Assembly: GCF_017591425.1 (NCBI RefSeq)
Contig: NW_024467120.1
Span: 2,666,001 to 2,730,000, forward strand
Length of the DNA stretch: 64,000 nucleotides
Direction of reading: 5' to 3'
From: Ochotona curzoniae
Taxonomy: Eukaryota; Chordata; Mammalia; Lagomorpha; Ochotonidae
Positions 12,401-24,764 of the stretch are shown here, piece after piece; the stretch's first letter is position 1; every line of letters starts with the position of its first letter. A program made the position numbers and the translations under genes. The notes below the pieces were generated by a model. It searched no databases. It saw only the letters and a list, made by a program, of their open reading frames with translations, and was not told where the DNA came from.

Positions 12401-13494
12401 CAGCTTGATTAGATAATCAGTCATGTGGTCCTGAGCTGGTCTGAGGTGAGGAGGCTAGCAGGGAGGCAGAAGGCTGCGTATTGGCTGGTCAGGAGCCCCC
12501 AGAAGGTTCCTGTGGAGCTGTGTTCCTGCAACTTAAAGAGGCTTTGGAGCTTTTCTGAGCACTGGCTCAGGATTAGGGGAGGATATTGTGGTGGCCTGGT
12601 GGTGAAGTGGCAAGTTGGTTTTTGAGGGGATTGTCATGGAAGCTTTCTGTGGTGGAACCACCTGTCCTTGTCTGGCACAGGGGCTGTTTTGTGCAAAATG
12701 GAGGCTTGCTGGGTCAGGGAAGGTTGCTTTTAGGTATATAAATATGATGGTTCATTTGACCTAGCAAGAAATCCAAGCCTTGATGAGGAGCTTAGCTGGG
12801 AAGAATGGATCAAGACTGATGTGGACCTGAAATCAAATATAAATGCACTGTGGTGCTGCACTTCGCAGTTTGCTCTTACTGTGCAGTCACCTTGTTCCTG
12901 CCTCCCTCAGTCCCTTTTGTGTCATGCTTTCCCTTTCCCATACATGTCCCCAAGGTGAGGTCCCCTGTGTCGGACAGACGGGGGCTGGTATCAGAAGGGA
13001 TGCCTGCGCTTGAGTCAGGTCTCTTTCTTGCTGTTTTTCATTTCTCATGGCTTGGTGGAAGCCCAGCTTCTAGCGGCACTGAAGGCAAGCAAATGAAAAT
13101 TTCTTTGTGAACTGGAATGCTTTTCCAAGTTGGGTGCTCTCCTCAGAAGGTCCTTGGTTCCCTAACTCCCTGCTATACCACCCTAGATGTTTTCCTTTCT
13201 GTTCCAGCAGTTACCTGACACTGCTAGCCATTCTTATCATTATGCAAATAGCTGTATATACGCAGACCTTTCGTTCACTGCCTATCTCCTGTTATTTGTT
13301 TCTTCTCTTACTTTGCAGTCACGCTCATTTCCAGAAAATGTCTAAATGTCTAAATGTTTTGTCTACTTACATTATTTTTTATATGCTTGTTAATGTTCTG
13401 TCATTCTCCCTTATACCCCTTAAGTAGGGTGACTTTACTAAAACCAATATTAAATGACCTTTTTTGCCAGATTGTGGTTTTCTGCCCTCCGAGC
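9490..13494. other. Intron 2 stretch with no gene seen
   Basis: About 4 kb with no recognised repeat apart from short tracts. A short CpG-containing segment lies at 10250-10370 (TGCGTTGCGGCTCGGG, ACGCGGCTCGGG, GGGCGCGCC), which is unusual in this CpG-poor intron. A CTGC/TTCC simple repeat lies at 10657-10708. No exon signature was found. Confidence 0.55.
10657..10708. repeat. (CCTG)n and (TTCC)n simple repeat
   Basis: Repeated CTGC CTGC units grade into TTCC TTCC, about 50 bases in total. Confidence 0.9.
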
Positions 13495-13765
13495 TTTTTT
13501 TTTATTTTAAACTTTTCATTTATTGTCATTTTTTGGAAAGACGGCTCTTCCATTTGATTGCTCACTTCCCAAATGCCTTTGACAGTTTGGGCTGTGTTAA
13601 TCTGTAGCCAGGAGCCAGGAATTCCCTTGTGGACACAGCTCACCTGCTTGGGCCCCTGCTCCCTCCCAGGTTGCACATTAGCAGGAAGCTAGTCAGGGTT
13701 AGAACTGAGACTGGGATCCAGCATTCTGACTGTGGGATGTATGGGTTCCAAGTGCTACAGTAGAT
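13495..13765 (-). mobile_element. Old CSINE-type SINE
   Basis: The T-rich tail region is followed by GGAAAGACGGCTCTTCCATTTG, GCTCACTTCCCAAATGCC, TAGCCAGGAGCCAGGAA and GGGTTAGAACTGAGACTGGGATCC. The CTTGGGCCC wording marks an older subfamily than the GGCTTTGGGCC copies. Confidence 0.7.
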
Positions 13766-14200
13766 CTTCTTGTCCTATCCTTGGGCTTTAGTTGCCTTCT
13801 TGGCAACATTGGCAGTGTTTTCTGAACTGCACACTTGTGTGCTCTTGTCTGCTCAACTTCTCCATTTTTTTTTTTCTTTCTAGGCTAACGAACTTCAGGT
13901 CTGTAATGAACTCTTCCTTTCTAATCTGGTTCCACTCACCCACCATCCTTGTCAGTAACTGAAACTCTTTATTCTAGTCTCTCTGGCCAAAAAACCTTGA
14001 GAGTCGGCTATTTGCTGTCTTTGTGTTCTGAATTTGACCTACACTACTGTTGCTGGGCCGAGTTGTCAGCTACTCTAGTGTGGGTAGGTAATGCAGCCTC
14101 CTGTTAGAATCTGCACGTTTACCCTCCAGGTGGCACAAGGCTTTAAGCAGGTGAATTAGTGCATGCTAGGCCCTGTTCTGATTCTGAGCTATCTGTCCAT

Positions 14201-14218
14201 CTCTCTCTCTCTCTCTCT
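14201..14218. repeat. (CT)9 microsatellite
   Basis: Uninterrupted CT dinucleotides immediately upstream of a minus-strand SINE tail. Confidence 0.95.
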
Positions 14219-14228
14219 TATTCATAGG

Positions 14229-14555
14229 TTTAAAAGATTTATTTATTTCTTGAAAGGCAGAGTACTAGATGGGGGAATTTTGGGGGAAGGAGAGAGAGAA
14301 TGTGTGTGTATGTTTACATCCACTCCCCAAATTACTGCCATAGTTAGAGCTGATTCAGCCTAAATCCAGGAGCCAGAAGCCTCTTCTGGGTGTCCCGTGC
14401 GGGTGCAAGGGTCCAAGCACTGGGACCACATTCTGCCCTGCTTTCTCAGGCACATATACCAGGAGATGGATCATAGTGGAATAGACAGGATTTGAATGGG
14501 TACCTGTATGCCAGCCATGGGCAGAGGCTTTAACCACTGTGCCACACCAGCCTAG
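14229..14555 (-). mobile_element. CSINE-type SINE, older subfamily
   Basis: It runs from AAAAGATTTATTTATTTCTTGAAAGGCAGAG to TTTAACCACTGTGCCACACC. The middle reads GGTGCAAGGGTCCAAGCACTGGGACCA, unlike the GGCTTTGGGCC of young copies. Confidence 0.85.
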
Positions 14556-14712
14556 GTCTTTTCATCTGATCACATGACAACTGAACTTCCACTCTGCCAC
14601 TTGGAATGTCTGTAATGTCTTTGAGTCTCATCTACTTCTGCTCATTCATTATAGCTTTTTTTTTTGTTTTTGTCTTTTCTGCGGTTTTATATATGCCAGT
14701 TGTAGCCTTTTT

Positions 14713-15044
14713 TTTCTTTTTCAAGATTTATTTGTTTTGATTGGAAAAGCAGATAAACAGAGAGAAGGAGAGACAGAGAGAAAGATCTTCCGTCAGCTGG
14801 TTCACTCCCCAAGTGGCCACATGGTAGGTGCTGAGTTAATCCGGAGCCAGGAGTTAGAAGCCTCTTCCGGGTTTCCCACTCGGTGCAGTGTCCCAAGGCT
14901 TTGGGCTGTCCCCAACTGCTTGCCCAGGCCACATGCCAGGAGTTGGATGGGAAGTGGACCAGCCGGGATATGAGCCAGCATACGCATGGGATCCTGGCAC
15001 ATGTAAGGTAAGGCCTTTAGCCACTAGGTTACCACACCAGGTCC
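14713..15044 (-). mobile_element. CSINE-type SINE with target-site duplication
   Basis: All blocks are present, including CGGGTTTCCCACTCGG, TCCCAAGGCTTTGGGC and CGCATGGGATCC. The flanks match: CCAGTTGTAGCCTTTT at 14697-14712 and CCAGTTGTACTCCTTTT from 15045. Confidence 0.9.
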
Positions 15045-15061
15045 CCAGTTGTACTCCTTTT

Positions 15062-16660
15062 ATTCTTGCTAAGATCCCTTCTGGATCTTTCTGCTTCTGA
15101 ACATCGGTGTAACATCATTCTTCTTTCTATCCAGATGACTGCTCATATTGTCCTCTTGCCTGAACCAGTTCCTCCTTGAAAGTGTTGGTAAAAGCAATGC
15201 CTGCTTCTGTTGTGCTGTAGCTCAGTGCCTGCCAGTGTGGTGTTCCCAGTGCATGCTGCATTCCCAGCACCTGTCAGACCCACCCTGCCCCCCTCTTCAG
15301 GTGTATTTGCTAGGCTGTGGATATTCTGCACTTTGGCAGCTGACACTCTAGGAGTCATTCACTGTGACCCCCCTGTTGGCAGTTTCTCTCATTTTCTGTC
15401 CTCTATGGGCACATCTATTTCGGACTGTCTTGCTATAGTAGCATGTGTTGGAACTTCTTGGTCCTCGTTTCCTTTGAACAATATTTTGTTGAATGTGTAG
15501 CTACACTTCTTTTTGCGTAGTATAAATGGCAAGTGATGTTTAGGCTTTTAATTTGTGTAACATGAAATACTGGTTCTTTTATTTAACCCACTTTTGTGGA
15601 TGTGCTAAACCTCTTGCACAAGGGCACCTAGCTCAAAAGAAGAGGGTATCATTTTCAGTTTGTGAACGCAGGAGTCCTGCGTTCAGAACCTTGAGACACA
15701 AAGGGCACGTGTTGAGGCAGGCACATGAAGGGAAGTTGTGTTGAGTGAATAAACTCGAGAAGCATTGGTTAATGCACATATAGCTGTCTCAGTAAGTAGT
15801 CTCTGTCGCTCCGAAGTTTCTTCATCCCACTTCAGTTCTTTACCGTATAGACTGGTTGTGATGTGGGCCAGCTTTGCTGTCTCAATTGTTACGGTTTTTC
15901 TGGTTAATGTGTGTACGTCTATGCTGCTTTCCCAGTGCTAGATGCACGAGATGCCCCTGGAGAGTGAGAGCGCCTTGGGAACTAGGGCTCTCCTAGCAGT
16001 TCCTGTGATCTGACAGTGGCATTGCAAGGCTGATATCATCTTGGGGCTCTGGTGAAAGTGTGTTTGTCACCTTGGGCTACCATGGCTGATTGCTTTTCCA
16101 AGTGTGGTTGTGCAGTTCTGGAGGTCAGTGTGAAGATCCCTGGCTAGCTCGGGTCCTGGAGATTGTCATCTTCTTGGCTGTCTTCCTAAGGAATGGTGTT
16201 CCTTTTGCTGAAATCAGGTCAGAGTGCCACCCTAGGGCCTCGAGGACTGTCTGTGGCCAGAAAGGCCCCTTCTCTAAATACAGTCACAGCTAGTGTTCCG
16301 GCTTCAACACTGCAGTGCATAGTAAAGCTGGGAAGTGGTGACAGGTTCACTGTAATTAACTTTAAGTGAATTGCCATGTTAAGCTACAGAATTCTTTTGT
16401 GCTAAGGTTGTGATTTGTGATCCTGGAACACTGTCATCATGAGTCAGAAAATCTTGGGAGCTGTTTGACTTTGGCCAAGTCATCATTCCTCTCAGTTTGA
16501 TAAAATTGAGCATTCACAGGGTGCCAGCCTTCAAGAGACCACATACGTGAGTCTGGAGCAGTCAGTTCAAGGAGCAAAGAAGCACAGCTTACAGGGAGAG
16601 GTGCTGCTGATGACTGGCAAGGCCAAGAGTATTTCAGGGTCTCGAGAGATGTTCCAAAGG
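15062..16660. other. Intron 2 stretch with nothing recognised
   Basis: About 1.6 kb of apparently single-copy DNA with no reading frame or RNA gene that I can support. Confidence 0.55.
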
Positions 16661-16664
16661 GCTC

Positions 16665-16970
16665 TAGGGTTTGAATGATACTGGTCAGGTCACCATGTGT
16701 GATGTTGGCATCCCACCACAGGAGTGCTGACTCCAGTCCCCACTGCTCCACTTCAGATCCAGCTCCTTCCTAATGTGCCTGGAAAAGCAGTGGAAGATGC
16801 CCCAAGTATTTGGGTGCCTACCACTGAGGTGGGAGACCGAGTAAGGTTCCAGGCTCCTGGCTTTTTGCAACCATTTGCAGTGTGAACCAGAGGATGGAAG
16901 ATTTGTTGCTCTCTCTCTCCTTTGTGATTCTGCCTTTCTAATTAATAATATATTAATGATAACAAATCAG
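16665..16970 (+). mobile_element. CSINE-type SINE, older subfamily
   Basis: Sense-strand blocks are CACCATGTGTGATGTTGGCATCCC, CTGCTCCACTTCAGATCCAGCTCC, GGAAAAGCAGTGGAAGATG and CCAGGCTCCTGGC. It ends with TGCCTTTCTAATTAATAATA. It is one of the minority of SINEs in the same orientation as JARID2. Confidence 0.8.
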
Positions 16971-18604
16971 AAGAATACGGATTCTGGAGGCATGTTTCTT
17001 GTTATCAGAAAGTATTTTTGGACTTTGGAGTTTGAGAAAATCCAATTTGTTACACAGAGAACTCTACTCACTTGCCTGAACATTGTGTTATGTGAAGTAG
17101 CGCTCTCTAGCCATTTCTACTTGTCAACATGCATAGAATGGGAGGATATTGTTTGGGTCACCAGATGAGCTTATATATTCAGCCAGATGTCTCTTGCCTA
17201 TGAATAGAATTTGCCTGTCTGTGTTCATTCTTGTAAAATGATAAAACCCCTACCCGAGAGGGGCCTCATGTGTTTTCTTAATCTGACCCATTTCATGCTT
17301 TGAACTGGGTGATGTGTGCATTCGTGGAACTTTAATTACTATCAGACTCACCACAATGGACTCGTGCAGTTTGCTGTGCCTTTGAATTTCTTAGATCCCA
17401 TTTCCCTCAAATTTAGAAGGCCTTTTACTCGGCTTTTGGAAATAACCTGTTATTACTTGAGCCACATTAAATGTTTAGTGTCCTGTATGGCATATCCTTA
17501 AAGCCAGAGGAGTGATTACTGGAAATGTTTTGGGGGAAATTACCTTATAGTCCATAAATCCCTTAATTTACAATTTATTCTTAATCTCACCTGCTGCCAA
17601 GAGTCTCTGTGCTCAGCTTCCTCTGGGGGGTTTTCCTGTGCTTCTGCAGAGTGTAGAGGTAGCTTCTAAGTAATGTCCTTCCCAAAGACCACGCAGTAAT
17701 TTAGTCTTTCTGGAGCAGGTGTGGAATGTTGCGGGAACATAAGCTATTTCATATTGACCTGCCTCCCAGGCATAGCTGTCACCTGTGTCAGCCCAGGTTT
17801 GTATATCACTGCAAATCTGACCCTGTGTTGTGCCCTGACAGTCATGGAGAGTCTGTCCCCCTCCTTGGGTCCCATGTGTTAGGACTCGCCCTTCTGCTTT
17901 CTTCACTTTTCCCCTGACCATTTCATTTCCTAGGATTTTGTGCCCTTCATGCGTTGGTCAAGTGGCTGATTCAGCTTGTTCTGCACATGGGCCTGTCCTA
18001 CCTTTGTCACCTGGATTACTTCATAACTGAGTTCATGTTTCACTTAGGTTGTTTGGGGCCTTCTGGGTCATGGCTGGCAATCCTGCTGTTAGCAGCAGCA
18101 CAGCCCTGAGGTCCGGGTCTCCTAGGCTACTGTCTGGGCTTCACTGAAGTAGCAGTGTCCTTTTGCTTAGCTGTGCTTCTCGGCGGGCTCTATATATCCA
18201 TTGATGAGTGAAGGCAGACCCACGCCTCTCCACTTTGGAGTCTTTTGGCCCATTCTTTTTTGAGTATTCAGAAAAAGTCTTGTACTTTTACAAGCATGTC
18301 TTTTATAATTTACACTGTCGTTCTTCTTTTCTTGAATAAATCTGGAAAGTGGATGAGTGCTCCCCTAGTGCGGTTAGGCAGGCGCTGCAGTGCTCCCCGT
18401 GTCATTGGCTTGCAGGAAGCTGCTTGGTGCCCATCGTCCAACTGTGCTACTGGTGTTATTTGAAAGGGGCTCATGCAGTCTGCACAGTTGCAAAGTGTTA
18501 CACTTCTTAAAGAAGATGTGGGAAGGCTCGCAGTTGGTACTTTCTGAAAAATACTGGCACACTTTCCACTCTTGATCTGAATTCCATTTATAAATATAAA
18601 TGTT
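16971..18604. other. Intron 2 stretch with nothing recognised
   Basis: About 1.6 kb with no identified repeat, gene or RNA. Confidence 0.55.
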
Positions 18605-18782
18605 GGGGACTTGGCGTGGTAGTCTAAGTGGATAAAGTCCTTGCCTTGCACATGCCAAGATCCCATATGGGCAACAGTTTGTATCTCGGCCGCCTTGCTT
18701 CCCATCCAGCTCCCTGCTTGTGGCCTGGGAGAGCAGTCAAGGATGGCCCAAAGCGTTGGAATTCTGCACTCCTGTGGTAATA
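18605..18782 (+). mobile_element. CSINE-type SINE, 3'-truncated left half of a tandem pair
   Basis: It starts at GGGGACTTGGCGTGGTAGTC and keeps CCAAGATCCCATATGGGC, TTGCTTCCCATCCAGCTCCC and GTCAAGGATGGCCCAAAGC. It stops at GCACTCCTGTGG, in mid-element, without an A tail. A second copy begins a few bases later. Confidence 0.8.
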
Positions 18783-18787
18783 AGTCC

Positions 18788-19082
18788 TGCTGGACACTGC
18801 GCGGTAGTGGCTAAAGTCCTCACCTTGCATGCATAAGCGGCCCGTTTTCCTTCCAGCTTCCTGTCTGTGACCTGGGAAAGCAATCTAGTTCGGCCCATAG
18901 CATTGGAATCCTGCACCCCTGTGGGAGACCTGGAAGAGGCTCTGGGCTCCTGGCTTTGGGTTGGTGCAGCTGCGGCCATTGTGGCCACTTAGGGAGTGAA
19001 TCATCGGATGGAAGATCATTCTCTCTTTCTTCCTCTCAGTATATCTTTAAAATAAAAAATTGAAACAAACAAACAAAAAAAC
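18788..19082 (+). mobile_element. CSINE-type SINE, right half of a tandem pair
   Basis: It restarts with GGACACTGCGCGGTAGTGGCT and runs through to an A-rich tail (AAACAAACAAACAAAAAAACC). The segment around the expected ATCCCATATGGG and B-box region is missing between GCATAAGCGG and CCCGTTTTCC, so it also carries an internal deletion. Confidence 0.8.
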
Positions 19083-19894
19083 CAAATGCTAGGAAGTAGG
19101 AAGTTGTCACACAGGGTGAGATCGTAATAAAATAGGAAACATGTCATTATGCATGCTAGGACAGTGGACATGTTTTTTGGAATTCTGTCATCTTCTTATC
19201 ACTGACAATAGAAGTGTAAAGTGGCTGCAAATTGCAGTATATTTCTTAAAAACAAAAAAGAAACGGCATTAGAGCCTTTCTTCCAAAAGCTAAATATAAC
19301 CTTCATTTTATTTCTTTGTAGATTTTAATAAAGGAGAAAGTACTCATAGACTGTATTTGAAAAGTGTTTTGCTTCCTATTGTGCAAGTTAGCCTTTTTCT
19401 TCTTCTTTATCTGTCTTCTATGGTCTCAGGGGCTGGGTGCTGCAATATCGGAAAGAAACCTGTTTGTTACCCTTACTGTGTTTTGCTGTCCCCTCTGTTG
19501 AAAGGTCGTCAGATCCCAGAGCCTTCTGTATTCTGGAGTTGACGCTGCTCCGATCCTAGGGAAGCAGGTGGAAGTTGGAAAGGCTGAGAAAGAATGCCGG
19601 TCTTGTTCATCCATACATCTGCTCACAACATCACCTTCAGATGCCCCTCTCTGCCCTATCTTATTGTGTATCCCATGCTGGAAGCTTCCAACTGCATGGG
19701 TCCCCCCATGGAATAATTCCAAGGGAATAGGTTAAGATCGCCATCAAGTGGCTGCTCTTGGTAGTGGACAAGAGTTTGGTGTCCATACTGGCTGATTCCA
19801 ATGTCTTAGCTGTTATGTACAAGCTGACTCCAACATTTTTCATTTCCAGAATTGCCCCCACCTTTTTCTTTTTCTATCATGGAGTCTTTATCTC

Positions 19895-20115
19895 ATTGCC
19901 TATTTATTTATTTGGCAGGCTACATGTCATGGAGTGTTCTTTCATCTGCTGGTTCATTCTCTGAGTGGGTACAGTGTGAGACTGGGCCATTCTGAAGGCA
20001 GGAATCAGTGACTCCATGCTGATCATGGTGGAATCCTGTTAGCCAGGAGCTTGATTGGAAGCAGAAGAGCCGCAGCTTGAATAGGCACTATCACTGGGAT
20101 GTGGTTGACCTGAGA
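19895..20115 (-). mobile_element. Old SINE-like fragment
   Basis: TATTTATTTATTTGGCAGGC and CTGCTGGTTCATTCTCTGAGTGG resemble the SINE 3' end, and GAATAGGCACTATCACTGGGATG resembles its 5' end. The middle is badly eroded. Confidence 0.4.
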
Positions 20116-21972
20116 CAGCTTCACCCACGGTGAAAGTCGCTGTATGATCTTTGATTCTAGGGTGGTGGTTGAGGAAGGCGTTGGTGTGAATACATGCCAT
20201 GCTTTCTTTCCTGTGTCAACTTGAACCCGAGACAGGCTTAGCTGAAGTATCCATGGACCCAGCGGGAGGCTTGGTGGAGACAGTGGGCAGCTGTTACATG
20301 CAGCCTGCCTGTACACCAGGCTGGTAGAAACTTCAGATTGCACCGTCATGCTGTAATGTGGGGGATGATCCTGTGGTCCCACCCAAGGTTGAAATGGTGG
20401 ACAAACCCTACCCCACTGTTGTGTTAATTTCTTCAGTTTCTGTAAGTGAATTGACAGCTTTTACTTGCTGAAGTGGCATTAGCATTAATGAGGTTATTTA
20501 TTTAAAGTCCTTAGTACCTGGCAGAAAGCCAAGAGGAAGTAGCTGGTAATGAAGTTCCAGATATACATTGCCTAGTTATTTCCATCAAAGCTGTAGTTAC
20601 ACAGGAGCAGTATGTTAAAGAGGCTGCCTTAAAATAAGCCTGATTGGTTGCCTTGTCGTGGATGCATTACCTTGTAATTAGACCACACTGTAGGAGCGGA
20701 GAGCAAAGTTGATTGGTTCCTCTAATTTTGCAAGGTGCCTTATAGGAGAAATACAGAGGAGGCTGTACCGGTGCCCAGGCTGAGTGAGTCGGAAGTCTTC
20801 AGGGAGCTGAGGCAGAGGTTGCTGCGCTGTCACAGGGTGGATCTGTGCCAGCAGCGTTGCAGGGAAGAGGCAGAGACAGGGGAAGGAAGCTTCTGCAGAG
20901 TACATCAGAGAGTGACGAAATGTGAGGTTCAGGAAAAATTAAGGCTGTCTATTTTCAGCCTCTGAGAAGCGATAGAGACTATGTTATGCAACCATTCATT
21001 TAGCAATCTGTCATGTTTTTCAACCCGAATTCCTGGATTCCGGCCATTTCATGCAATATTGAATGTATCAAAAAATGTGATACGTTGGAATGGGCCACTG
21101 ACATTGGATGCTAATTCTACTTCTGCCTGTTACCAGGTTCCTAGGTGGGCTGTTGTCATGTCACTGACTTCTTCCTTCTGTAAAATGATACCCTCACATT
21201 CAGTTTTGTTTTGGTGGTGAATAACATTATACTTCCTCTCTGAACTTGGTACCCTCCTTGTGCTGTTGGGACAGGAAGCATTTGGTTGCCTTCTTTTAGA
21301 AAAATTTGGAGGAACTGAATGCAGAATCATGAAAAGAAATATACCCTCTGTGCCCATTGTCCATTTGCAGTGGGGTGTGACAAGCAAGATGTGACGCCGG
21401 GAGTCGGGGGGTGTTTATGTGTGCCTAGGGAGTTTTAACACATCTATTTTTCACTCTTTCTGTCTGTTGATTCATTTATTTATTCATGTGTATGTGCCTG
21501 TAGCCTATAGGTTCCCAAGTTTGAATCCATGTTAGCTTAGGTCCTAGTGGCAATTGATCTGTGATGATTGCTGACACCTGGGCCCTCCCCTTGTGGCCTC
21601 ATGATCTATAGACGGCCTAAAACAACTTCAAAAACAAATCACTTTTTGTGCATGGGTTGTAAACAGATAGGCTTTCTACAGTTTCAGTGTTTAGAATACT
21701 TTGGGGCTCTGTAATGGTGCCATTCTCACTGTTGGCCTTCCATCTTTCACAGAGTTAGACTGATTACCACCACGGACCATGTGGGGCTGAATGTGAAGGC
21801 ATTTGTCAGCCTGCTCTGTCACCTTTGTTCCTTCTGTCCTTTCACCCTGTCCCTGAAAAGGAGTCACCTTCTGTTTGCCATCATTCCTAGCAAAGAAATG
21901 AGTCATGGAACTCCTACCACCTGAAGAATTCTTTCTTTCTTTTCTCTCTTTCTCCCCTCCTTCCCTCCTTCT
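20116..21972. other. Intron 2 stretch with nothing recognised
   Basis: About 1.85 kb. The only unusual composition is a pyrimidine tract (TTCTTTCTTT...CCCTCCTTC) at about 21928-21973, directly before the next SINE tail. Confidence 0.55.
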
Positions 21973-21973
21973 T

Positions 21974-22270
21974 TGATTTATTTATTTTTTTTTTGGAAAG
22001 CAAGTTTAAAGAAAGAGAGAGAGATCAAAAACAAAGACCTTCCATCCACTGGCTCACTTCCCAAATGACCGCTGCAGCCAGAGCTGAGCTGATCCGAAGT
22101 TTCTTCTGGGCCTCCCATATGGGTGCAGGGTCCTAAGACTTTGGGCCATCCTTCTGCTTTGTCAGGCCACATTCGGGAGCTGGATGGGAAGTGGGATGTC
22201 CATCATGCTTATGAGATCCTGGCGCATACAACATGAGGGCTTTAACTGCTAGACTTCCGTGCCATGCCCA
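21974..22270 (-). mobile_element. CSINE-type SINE
   Basis: GATTTATTTATTTTTTTTTTGG, ACCTTCCATCCACTGG, CATATGGGTGCAGGGTCC and GAGCTGGATGGGAAGTGG are clear. The copy lacks part of the GCCAGGAGCC segment between GATCCGAAG and TTTCTTCTGGG. Confidence 0.85.
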
Positions 22271-22750
22271 AGATAGGATCTTCTAAATTATATTATTTTA
22301 TTATAATTTAGAATGAGAAAGGTAGATGTGAGTAGATGCTACAGGTTAAGACATCGCAGCTCTAGAACTCAGGTTAAAGATTGTTACTGGGGAGAATACG
22401 GTATGTATTTGTCTCATTGGGCATTCAGGTTTAGTCTTTGACATTGGAGGCTTAAAAGGAAAATGGCAAGGATAATATGTGACCAAATTACATTATGTAT
22501 TTTGTACAATTATGAAACTGGTGTATTATGACTTGAATAATATCATAATATAGAAGGCTTAGTATTGGGAGTTTGGCATTTAAATATGTGAGCAAAAAGT
22601 GTTTGGAAAACAAAAAAGTGTAACATTAAAGATTGCAAAGAGTGCACTATCAAGAAACCAAATATCTTGTCAATGCTTTTTGAATTTTTAAGTTTTCCTA
22701 AAATTAAACTGTAAATCTGAAGGTCATATATTCTCACTTCTGCATTGCAT

Positions 22751-23033
22751 TCTTTTATTTTAAAAGCAGATCAGATTTTCGGAGAGAGGAAGAAACCAAA
22801 AAGAAAGATCTTCCATCCACTAAGCCAGTCTGAAGCCAGGAGCTCCTTCTGGGTCTCCCATGTGGGTGCAGGTTCCCAAGGCCTGAGCCATCCTCCCCTG
22901 CTTCTCTAGGCCCCAGGCAGGGAGCTGGACAGCAAATGGAGCAGCTGGGACATGAACTGGGGCCCATGTGGGATTATAGTGCTTGAAGGGGATGTTGGGG
23001 GTGCTTCGCCATTGAAGCCATTGCACTGGGCCT
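22751..23033 (-). mobile_element. CSINE-type SINE with small deletion
   Basis: It runs from CTTTTATTTTAAAAGCAG to GCCATTGCACTGGGCC. The segment normally reading GGTTCACTCCCCAAGTGG between CCATCCACT and AAGCCAG is missing, while the rest is in order. Confidence 0.8.
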
Positions 23034-23574
23034 TCGATTACTTTCTAGTTCTGACCAATAAGTGCCAAGAAAAAAAAATTATTATAAATTAAGAAATGGC
23101 AGCTCACTGTAAGTTCATGTCATCTCCAGCATTTTATAGCTACTGAGGTAAATCTGTAGAGTACCATACTTTGTGTTTGGACACAGTAGAATGGAATCTA
23201 CCTGTGTGGCGCATTCTGACTTTGAAGACGAACTTACTTTTTTATAGCAGTCATTGGGTATCAGTTGTTTTGTATAATAAGTGTGCTAAATGTTTCATTT
23301 TGTTTTTCACCGTTTATGTGAGAGATTTCGGAAACCCCTTCTAATGCTCTGTGGTCCACTACCTAATAGTTTACAAGGGCCAGGACTGGACCCCGGCAGA
23401 AGCCAGTTGTGAGTAGTTCCAACAGCATGGCAGAGATTGCTGTCTTCTGGGGCTTTAGGATTGCTGTCTTTAGGAAGCTGGAGCTGCGAGTTGAAACACA
23501 CCTAGTGGTGCTTTGGGAGGACAGCAGTGCCTGAACTGCAAGGCCGGTAGTGGGGAGTACTGAAAGCTGAAGCA

Positions 23575-23845
23575 GAAAGGAGCACTTAGCAGTTAAGTTA
23601 CCATGGGGGAGGTCTGCATTCCCGTATCAGAATACGGGAGTTAAAGTCTCCCACTCCACTCCAATCCAGGTTATGGCCGATGAGTGCTCTTGGAGAGAGC
23701 TGACAGTGGCTCAGTTACTTGAAATCCTGACACACATGTGAAAGATCAGAACTGAGTTCTTGACTCCTAACTTTTACCCAGCCAAGCCTTAACTCCTGTG
23801 ATCATTTATAGAGTGAATTAGCAGGTAGATTTGACTATTGCTATT
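23575..23845 (+). mobile_element. Old SINE-like fragment
   Basis: A weak match: TTAGCAGTTAAGTTACC, GCATTCCCGTATCAGAATACGGGAGTT, CCACTCCAATCCAG and CCAGCCAAGCC fall in the right order. The CCCGTATCAGAATACGGG stretch (near 23621-23639) is also a short perfect hairpin. Confidence 0.35.
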
Positions 23846-23878
23846 GTTTCAAGTAAATTGAAAAAAGCATATATTTTT

Positions 23879-24190
23879 GGGCTGGCAGTGTAGTATTCCA
23901 GGCTAACCTTCTGGCTCTGGCATCTCATGTGGGCGCTGGTTCAAGTCTCAGATGTTCCATATCCAGTCCAGTTCCCTGCCTGTAGTCTTAGAAAACGGCA
24001 GAAGATGGCCAAAGCCTAGCGACCCTGCACCTGCCTGGGAAGCTCAGAAGAAGCTCCTGGCTCCTGGCTTCAGATTGCTTAGCTCAACTCTGTCCCTTGA
24101 ATCCAGATGGGGAGTAAACCAAGCAATGGAAGCATTCATTCTCTATCTCTGTCTCATTCACTCTGTATTTCTCAGCATTCAGAAAAGGGG
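23879..24190 (+). mobile_element. CSINE-type SINE, older subfamily
   Basis: GGGCTGGCAGTGTAG at the 5' end, TGTGGGCGCTGGTTCAAGTCTC with a B-box-like GGTTCAAGTC, AAGAAGCTCCTGGCTCCTGGC, and a 3' end at TTCTCAGCATTCAG. No clear A tail remains. Confidence 0.8.
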
Positions 24191-24764
24191 TGAGGTTGGC
24201 CAGTAAGAGATGACATGTGCAGAGAGGCTGCAGCCTTAGAGAGGAAGTGATGAAAACTGGCTTCAAACTGACGCAACTCTAGGTTTCAAGAGCCGTGCGT
24301 TGCTAGTCCATCTGTTACATGGCATAGGAAGCACATACAGCTTTTTCTTTTTTCCTCGTATCTATGTAGATAGGATTCAAACCAGCAAAAGCATCAGCAA
24401 AATAATAGCATGCTATGTTGAAGACCTTGCACATACATCTTTTCACTTCTCATTGTTAAGTATTAATTTCTGGAAATGAAATTACTGAGCTACAGACTTG
24501 TTAACATAACATCCATTACTAAATTGCTGTTTCAAAATATTTAATAGGATTATCATAGCAGTAGCATTGAGTATATTTGGTTTTGTCAGAAATTTGAGAC
24601 GAAAACTTCCTACTTGGCACTTGTAACCTGATAGCGTTTTGCCGCAGTGCTGTTAAGACACCATTTCTTTGATTCATTATTCCCTAGATATGGACAGAAT
24701 TGTCATTTTATTAAATCTTATTATTGGACAGTGTTTTCTCATGTTGATCATCTTTTTTTTTTCT

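Noticed and set aside
14201..14218. Short direct repeats that could suggest a CRISPR-like array
   Set aside because: They are a (CT)n microsatellite. Nothing in the window has repeat-spacer architecture, and the DNA is vertebrate.
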